A stretch of DNA of 18,958 nucleotides from Candidatus Latescibacterota bacterium (GTDB taxonomy: Bacteria; Latescibacterota; UBA2968). The stretch covers positions 1-18,958 of the forward strand of contig JABIFK010000593.1 in the NCBI GenBank assembly GCA_018650745.1. The letters are read 5' to 3'. Numbering within the stretch: the stretch's first letter is position 1; every line of letters starts with the position of its first letter. A model generated the notes under the pieces. The model saw only the letters and a program-made list of their open reading frames with translations. It was not told the DNA's origin and did not search any database. Shown one piece after another: positions 14,334 through 18,958 of the stretch. Made by a program: the position numbers and the translations under genes.

Positions 14334-16274
14334 ATGACAAAATCCTACCTAAACATTCTTTTTACCCTCATCCTCCTAACAGGCTGCCTCTCTCCCGACC
14401 CCAAAAATCAACATATCGAAAAGACCGCAACGGAAGTCGTTTCGGTTAAGCAGCAAATCCGTGCACCCCAGCAGATCGATTCCGAAATTTTACGCACCCG
14501 ATCTTTTAACGAATCTCCACAGTGGACAGCTCAAGTCAAAGCTGGCGATCTTCCTCCTCTTTCTGATCGTTTACCTGAACATCCTCGTGTCCTCACGCCA
14601 TTTAAGGAAATTGGTACTTACGGCGGTGCCATCCGCAGAGCCATTACAGGAGACATTGTTCAAATACCCGCAACAATGAAAGCCAAGAACGAAGGTTTGG
14701 TGATTTTTACGCCTCCATTGGGCAGTGGCATTGAACCCAATTTAGCTGAGAGATGGCGATACAAAAACGGGGGCAAAGACCTCGTTTTCTTTCTACGCAA
14801 AGGCATCCGCTGGTCCGATGGACATCCCTTTACAGCAGATGATGTGCTCTTCTTTTATGAAGACGTGTTGTTCGATGACGAAGCGCGTCCCCTCGATCGC
14901 ACATCCGTTCCGCCTGCATTAACAGTAAACAATGTGCCCATTGGGTTGGAAAAGATAGATGATTACACCATTCGATTTTTTGCCGATCAGCCGATGGGGC
15001 AATTGCTGAAGGAATTGGCTGGTGTAAACGAAACGGCCTATCCCAAACACGTTTTTGCAGAGTGGCATCCAAAATACAACCAAAATGCGACCTATGAAGA
15101 ATTTCGCAAACGTGCAACACGCGCACAATTTTTATATACCCCGGGTATGCCCACGTTGTCGGCTTGGGCACCCGAAATGTGGATTCATGGGCAGCGTGTG
15201 GTTTATAAGCGCAATCCGTATTATTGGAAAGTAGATACAGCGGGTAATCAGTTGCCCTATACAGATGAATTGGTTCTGCAAGTGGTTCCTGATCGACAAG
15301 TGATCATGTTAAAGTTTATCAATGGGGAATTCGATCTTTTTGGGCGGTATTCCCAAATTGCCATGTTTGAAACACTCAAACAAGCCGAGCGTGAAAGCGG
15401 CACGTTTAAGGTGTATCTTTCAGGTCCCGTGCCCGCTCATGTGTTCTATTTAAATTGGGACACACCCAAGCCTGAATTGCGAAAAGCCTTTCGAAACAAA
15501 GACGTGCGTATTGCAATGTCCTTGGCATTGAATCGGGAAGAGATTAGTCAGTTGATGTACCATGGGTTTTTGGTGCCCGCTGGTTTTTCGTTTTATCCAC
15601 CCAATCCATATTATAGCAAAGAGGCATTCAAACGGTTTAGCCAATACGATCCGAAGCAGGCGCGTGAATTGCTCGACCAGGCAGGATATCGTGATACAGA
15701 TGGCGATGGGTTTCGCGAGTTGGGTGATGGGTCGCGTTTTGAGTTGACGTTAGATATTGCAACAAGTTCGGGGGCAACTGCTGATATTTCTGAATTGGCT
15801 ACCGCGCATTGGGAAGCGATAGGTATTAAGGTGAATACATTTGCCGCTTTGCGCGATATTATTGTGCCACGTCGGTATAGCGGTGAATTTGATATACACT
15901 ATTGGTGGTTCGACAGTGCGGATGATCCGCTGAGTGCGCTTACTGAGTGGGCAATTACAGCACACAACATGCCTTATTGGCATCGCAATGCAACAACCGA
16001 GGGCCCCGATTGGCTTCGTGAAGGTACGCGTTTGTTTGCGATTGCCGCTACGAGTACCGATACTGTTGAGATACGCAAAAGTATGATTGCAGCACGTCAT
16101 ATTTATACCGAAAATATACCCGCTATACCATTGGGTGCGTCATATCGTGCATGGGGTGCCAACACACGTTTGGGTAATATCCCCGATGATGTTTCTTTTT
16201 CTGAAGCACACGGCGCTTGGGGGCGACCCATTACACACGAACAAATATTCATTCGACCTACGGAGACACCATGA
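14334..16274 (+). CDS. ABC transporter substrate-binding lipoprotein, family 5
   Basis: This 646-residue binding protein starts MTKSYLNILFTLILLTGC, a type II signal peptide with lipobox LTGC (Cys18), so it is a lipid-anchored protein facing the periplasm or cell surface. The frame opens earlier at 14298, but ATG 14334 has GGAAA upstream and gives a proper lipoprotein signal. The rest is an SBP_bac_5 domain: YGGAIRRAITGD near 98-109, then NLAERWRYKNGGKDLVFFLR, KGIRWSDGHPFTADDVLFFY, later NKDVRIAMSLALNREEI and the terminal IPAIPLGASYRAWG. Family 5 proteins deliver peptides, nickel or oligosaccharides to ABC permeases. No permease or ATPase gene is in the window. Its TGA overlaps the ATG of the alginate lyase gene by four bases, so translation is coupled and oligo-uronate binding is a reasonable inference. 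Confidence 0.93.
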   Translation: MTKSYLNILFTLILLTGCLSPDPKNQHIEKTATEVVSVKQQIRAPQQIDSEILRTRSFNESPQWTAQVKAGDLPPLSDRLPEHPRVLTPFKEIGTYGGAIRRAITGDIVQIPATMKAKNEGLVIFTPPLGSGIEPNLAERWRYKNGGKDLVFFLRKGIRWSDGHPFTADDVLFFYEDVLFDDEARPLDRTSVPPALTVNNVPIGLEKIDDYTIRFFADQPMGQLLKELAGVNETAYPKHVFAEWHPKYNQNATYEEFRKRATRAQFLYTPGMPTLSAWAPEMWIHGQRVVYKRNPYYWKVDTAGNQLPYTDELVLQVVPDRQVIMLKFINGEFDLFGRYSQIAMFETLKQAERESGTFKVYLSGPVPAHVFYLNWDTPKPELRKAFRNKDVRIAMSLALNREEISQLMYHGFLVPAGFSFYPPNPYYSKEAFKRFSQYDPKQARELLDQAGYRDTDGDGFRELGDGSRFELTLDIATSSGATADISELATAHWEAIGIKVNTFAALRDIIVPRRYSGEFDIHYWWFDSADDPLSALTEWAITAHNMPYWHRNATTEGPDWLREGTRLFAIAATSTDTVEIRKSMIAARHIYTENIPAIPLGASYRAWGANTRLGNIPDDVSFSEAHGAWGRPITHEQIFIRPTETP

Positions 16275-18238
16275 GTCAGTCTTTTGTACATCCGGGTATG
16301 TTACATACCCAACAAGATTTTGAGTTTATGAAAACACATGTTCACGAAGAACCTTGGCAAACGGCCTTTCAGACTTTGTGTGAACAACCGTTTTCTTCTC
16401 TTGATTATGAACCCGACCCCCATACCCATGTGATTCGGGGGCCGTATGGCAAACCGAGTATTGGAGATAAAGAATTGTCCAGCAGCGCCAATGCCGCGTA
16501 TAGCCATGCTTTGCAGTGGGTCATTACGGGGGATAAAAAACATGCAGAAAAAGCCATTGAGATATTGAATGCATGGTCGTACGTGGTGTGGGATTTTCAA
16601 TTGAATGATGCCAAGTTGTTGGCGGCCTGGACGGGTGATTATTTTTGTAATGCCGCTGAGATTTTGAGGTATACGGATTCTGGGTGGGAAGAGAAAGATA
16701 TCACACAATTTGAGCGCATGACGCGTACGGTGTATTATGCGTTGCTTGAAAACTTCTTTCCCGAGGCCAATGGCAATTGGGATGGGGCCATTATTAATAC
16801 GTTGCTTTGCATGGGTATTTTTTGTGACGATCGTGTGATTTTTGATCGGGCGATCAATCACTATCTGCGCGGTCGCGGTAATGGTGGCATTACCAAATAC
16901 GTTTATCCCACAGGACAGTGTCAGGAAAGTACGCGGGATCAAAGCCATACCCAATTGGGGTTGAATGAATTTGCATTGGCTTGCCAAGTGGCTTGGCATC
17001 AAGGTGTTGATTTATACAAAACAGCCGATAATCGATTGGCATTGGGTTTTGAACATGCTGCTCAGTATATGTTGGGTGAAGACGTGCCGGTTTATGGTAC
17101 AATTTCAGAGCAGGGTCGGGAACGTATTTGGGATATTTATGAGACAGCCTTTCAGCATTTTCATTATGTCAAAGGGCTGGATATGCCCTATTGCAAGCGT
17201 GCAGTTGAAGATACGCGCGGAAAAGAAAAGTCTTGGCTTGCACTGACGATGTATCGAGGAGAAGTAGAAAATTCGTCCACAGCATCAGGTGTGCCAAAAA
17301 CTGGTGGTCAGACCCCAGGTGCGCAAACTGAGCCAACAGTGCAACCACCCAATGATGCCATTACAATATCACCTGATGGTGATCTGCAAGCAGCACTTGA
17401 TGCATGTGTTGATGGAGGTTGGATTGTTTTGGATAAGGGGCTTTATACGTTGCCTGAAACACTGAAGATTCCGAGCAATCTGACTTTGTCGGGCCAAGGG
17501 CTTGAGACGGTTCTGTTTCTCGACCCTGAAAAGTCGGGGTCTGCACTTGCAAATAAAGAGGATGATTTAAACAATTTCACGTTGCGAGATCTTGTCATTG
17601 AAGGTGCTGTGAAAAGTGAGCCACCGCGAGACCCTAATAGTGCGCGTCGAACACGGTCTTACGCAAGCGCACGCAGTCGCTCGGGCATTGCTTTTTCCGC
17701 TCAACGGGCCAAGCAAATGCACGATCTGCATTTTGAACATGTGACGGTGCAAAATTGTACGCTGGACGGTGTTGCCGTTCGTGGTGCACAAAATGTGACC
17801 CTTGTGGCCTGTGATTTTAGCGACAGCGGTTCCAGTGTGGTTCCTGGGCCAGGCTTGCAACATAATTTGCTCATTACCCGATCCGACACGGTTGATATTC
17901 GTGACAGCCGTTTTGATACGTCGCCTTGGGGAAGTGGTGTTGACATCAGTCATTGTGACACTGTGACGCTTTCAAATAATGAGGTGGCTCGCAATACCCT
18001 ACATGGTATTCGTGTGACGGACAGTGGTGGGATTCATCTTGTGAATAACTTAGTTGAAGGGAATGATGGACATGGTATTGTTTTTGATAAACAGATGGAT
18101 GGATGTGAAAATGTGACCGTAACCAACAACATATCGCGCAACAATGGCAAATCGGGTATTCAGGTTCAAGATGCGCATGAAACAACCCTTGAGAATAATG
18201 TATTGGTAGACAATGAAAATGATGATGAGTGCGCATAG
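16271..18238 (+). CDS. Alginate lyase-domain protein fused to a right-handed parallel beta-helix
   Basis: This 655-residue protein has two domains. Residues 1-330 are an alpha-toroid alginate-lyase-like domain (FVHPGMLHTQQDFEFMKTHV, NGNWDGAIINTLLCMGIF at 167-184, and TGQCQESTRDQSHTQLGL at 214-231, with Arg222 and His226 as candidate catalytic residues). A Ser/Thr/Gly/Pro-rich linker (about 335-360) leads to a parallel beta-helix (about 365-650) with repeated turns such as NNEVARNTLHGI, NNLVEGNDGHGI and NNISRNNGKSGI. Beta-helix domains bind or cleave polysaccharides, so this may be a bifunctional or substrate-binding lyase. ATG 16271, with GGAGA just upstream, overlaps the preceding stop (ATGA); the frame also opens at 16217, inside the lipoprotein gene, which I reject. 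No signal peptide is visible, unusual for a lyase beside a surface binding protein. Confidence 0.9.
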   Translation: MSQSFVHPGMLHTQQDFEFMKTHVHEEPWQTAFQTLCEQPFSSLDYEPDPHTHVIRGPYGKPSIGDKELSSSANAAYSHALQWVITGDKKHAEKAIEILNAWSYVVWDFQLNDAKLLAAWTGDYFCNAAEILRYTDSGWEEKDITQFERMTRTVYYALLENFFPEANGNWDGAIINTLLCMGIFCDDRVIFDRAINHYLRGRGNGGITKYVYPTGQCQESTRDQSHTQLGLNEFALACQVAWHQGVDLYKTADNRLALGFEHAAQYMLGEDVPVYGTISEQGRERIWDIYETAFQHFHYVKGLDMPYCKRAVEDTRGKEKSWLALTMYRGEVENSSTASGVPKTGGQTPGAQTEPTVQPPNDAITISPDGDLQAALDACVDGGWIVLDKGLYTLPETLKIPSNLTLSGQGLETVLFLDPEKSGSALANKEDDLNNFTLRDLVIEGAVKSEPPRDPNSARRTRSYASARSRSGIAFSAQRAKQMHDLHFEHVTVQNCTLDGVAVRGAQNVTLVACDFSDSGSSVVPGPGLQHNLLITRSDTVDIRDSRFDTSPWGSGVDISHCDTVTLSNNEVARNTLHGIRVTDSGGIHLVNNLVEGNDGHGIVFDKQMDGCENVTVTNNISRNNGKSGIQVQDAHETTLENNVLVDNENDDECA

Positions 18239-18329
18239 GCAAAACTATAAGAATCAGTATTCAGACACTGTTCATTAAGATGTAGGGGCGTGGTCTCTGC
18301 GTCCTTGTATCAATAGGAAGGATGGCATC

Positions 18330-18958
18330 ATGTTACAATGGGGTATTATTGGGCCGGGTAGTATTGCACGTGTTTTTTGCAATGGGTTGCGGTTTTCCAA
18401 GACAGGCGAATTGGCTGCTGTTGCAAGCCGAGATGTTGAACGCGCTCAAAAATTTGCGACGATGTTTGGGTGTGAAAAAGTGCACGACTCCTATGACGCG
18501 TTGCTTGCTGATGATGCAATTGACGCGGTATATGTGGCTACTGTTCATCCAGCACATCAAGAGTGGGTGGTTAAAGCCGCTCAAGCAGGCAAACACATTT
18601 TGGTTGAGAAACCGATGGGTGTGACTGTGGCCGAGGTGACTGCGATGCTTGATGCGGCCAAAGAGCACGATGTGTTTTTGATGGAAGCGTATATGTATCG
18701 TTGTCATCCACAAATTGAGAAGATGGTGTCGTTGATTCAAGACAAAGCGATTGGTGATGTCAGGGTGATTCGATCTGCATTTGGGTATCACGCAGGGTTT
18801 AATCCTGAGTCCCGTGCTTACAACCGAGATTTGGCAGGGGGTGGCATTATGGATGTGGGATGTTATCCGGCGTCGATGTCACGTTTGGTGGCAGGAGCTG
18901 CTGTGGGCAAAGCATTTCTGGATCCGACAGAGGTGAAGGCAACGGGTGTGATTGGTGA
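18330..18958 (+). CDS. Gfo/Idh/MocA family oxidoreductase (3' end outside window)
   Basis: From ATG 18330, preceded by AGGAAGGA, the frame is open to the window end (209 codons). The N-terminal Rossmann domain starts MLQWGIIGPGSIARVF, with VASRDVERAQKFA after it. The family's catalytic-site lysine is Lys94 in LVEKPMGV. MEAYMYRCHPQ and GGGIMDVGCYP place it in the dihydrodiol-dehydrogenase-like branch. These NAD(P)-dependent enzymes oxidise or reduce sugars and sugar derivatives in the cytoplasm. Coming 91 nt after the alginate lyase gene on the same strand, it may process the released sugar acids, but this is a context inference. No terminator is visible in the 91-nt gap. Confidence 0.9.
   Translation, partial: MLQWGIIGPGSIARVFCNGLRFSKTGELAAVASRDVERAQKFATMFGCEKVHDSYDALLADDAIDAVYVATVHPAHQEWVVKAAQAGKHILVEKPMGVTVAEVTAMLDAAKEHDVFLMEAYMYRCHPQIEKMVSLIQDKAIGDVRVIRSAFGYHAGFNPESRAYNRDLAGGGIMDVGCYPASMSRLVAGAAVGKAFLDPTEVKATGVIG

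Noticed and set aside
16301..17002. 233-codon antisense frame inside the alginate lyase gene
   Set aside because: No family features; it mirrors a strongly supported coding frame.
1..18958. CRISPR arrays, tRNA or rRNA genes, and transposase genes
   Set aside because: I looked for repeat-spacer periodicity, cloverleaf or rRNA signatures and transposase motifs and found none I could support.

Overview
The window looks like a moderate-GC, free-living bacterium of the marine polysaccharide-degrading kind. The gene mix (heparinase II/III-like lyase, alginate lyase fused to a beta-helix, Sde182-like DUF1593 protein, GCPII-like peptidase, hybrid 7TM kinases) reminds me of uncultured Latescibacterota or Poribacteria-type genomes. 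That assignment is a low-confidence inference; there is no rRNA or marker gene here.

Layout. Minus strand, 1-3367: two tandem paralogous membrane histidine kinases (the first runs off the window) and a 33-codon relic of a third copy, closed by a strong shared terminator (3410-3452). Minus strand, 3469-5873: a DUF1499 membrane-anchored protein followed 14 nt later by a heparinase II/III-like lyase. Minus strand, 6023-8083: a glutamate-carboxypeptidase-II-like M28 peptidase. 8084-8768: no ordinary gene, but a sigma-54-type promoter, two tandem copies of a structured RNA with compensatory base changes, two mini-ORFs in equivalent positions, and two terminator hairpins, leading into a QueD/PTPS-like gene (8769-9227). 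Minus strand, 9270-10821: a decayed yhcG-type nuclease gene fused in frame to a DUF1330 remnant, then a D-2-hydroxyacid dehydrogenase. Plus strand, 10924-13749: a sigma-70-like promoter, a short relic ORF, then a DUF1593 protein and a secernin-like C69 hydrolase. 13750-14333: gene-free, holding an inverted pair of palindromic ~58-bp repeats. Plus strand, 14334 to the end: a family-5 solute-binding lipoprotein translationally coupled to the alginate lyase/beta-helix protein, then a Gfo/Idh/MocA oxidoreductase cut by the window end.

How the genes may work together: the solute-binding lipoprotein, alginate lyase, oxidoreductase, heparinase-like lyase and hydroxyacid dehydrogenase would fit import, depolymerisation and oxidation of uronate-rich oligosaccharides. 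Except for the overlapping binding-protein/lyase pair, this is inferred from neighbourhood only.

The most unusual item is the 8182-8698 leader or small-RNA locus. Its two copies can be folded by eye into the same branched structure with at least four compensatory pair changes, and the second mini-ORF stops inside the left arm of a terminator, which suggests translation-coupled attenuation or a tandem riboswitch-like element of a class I do not recognise.
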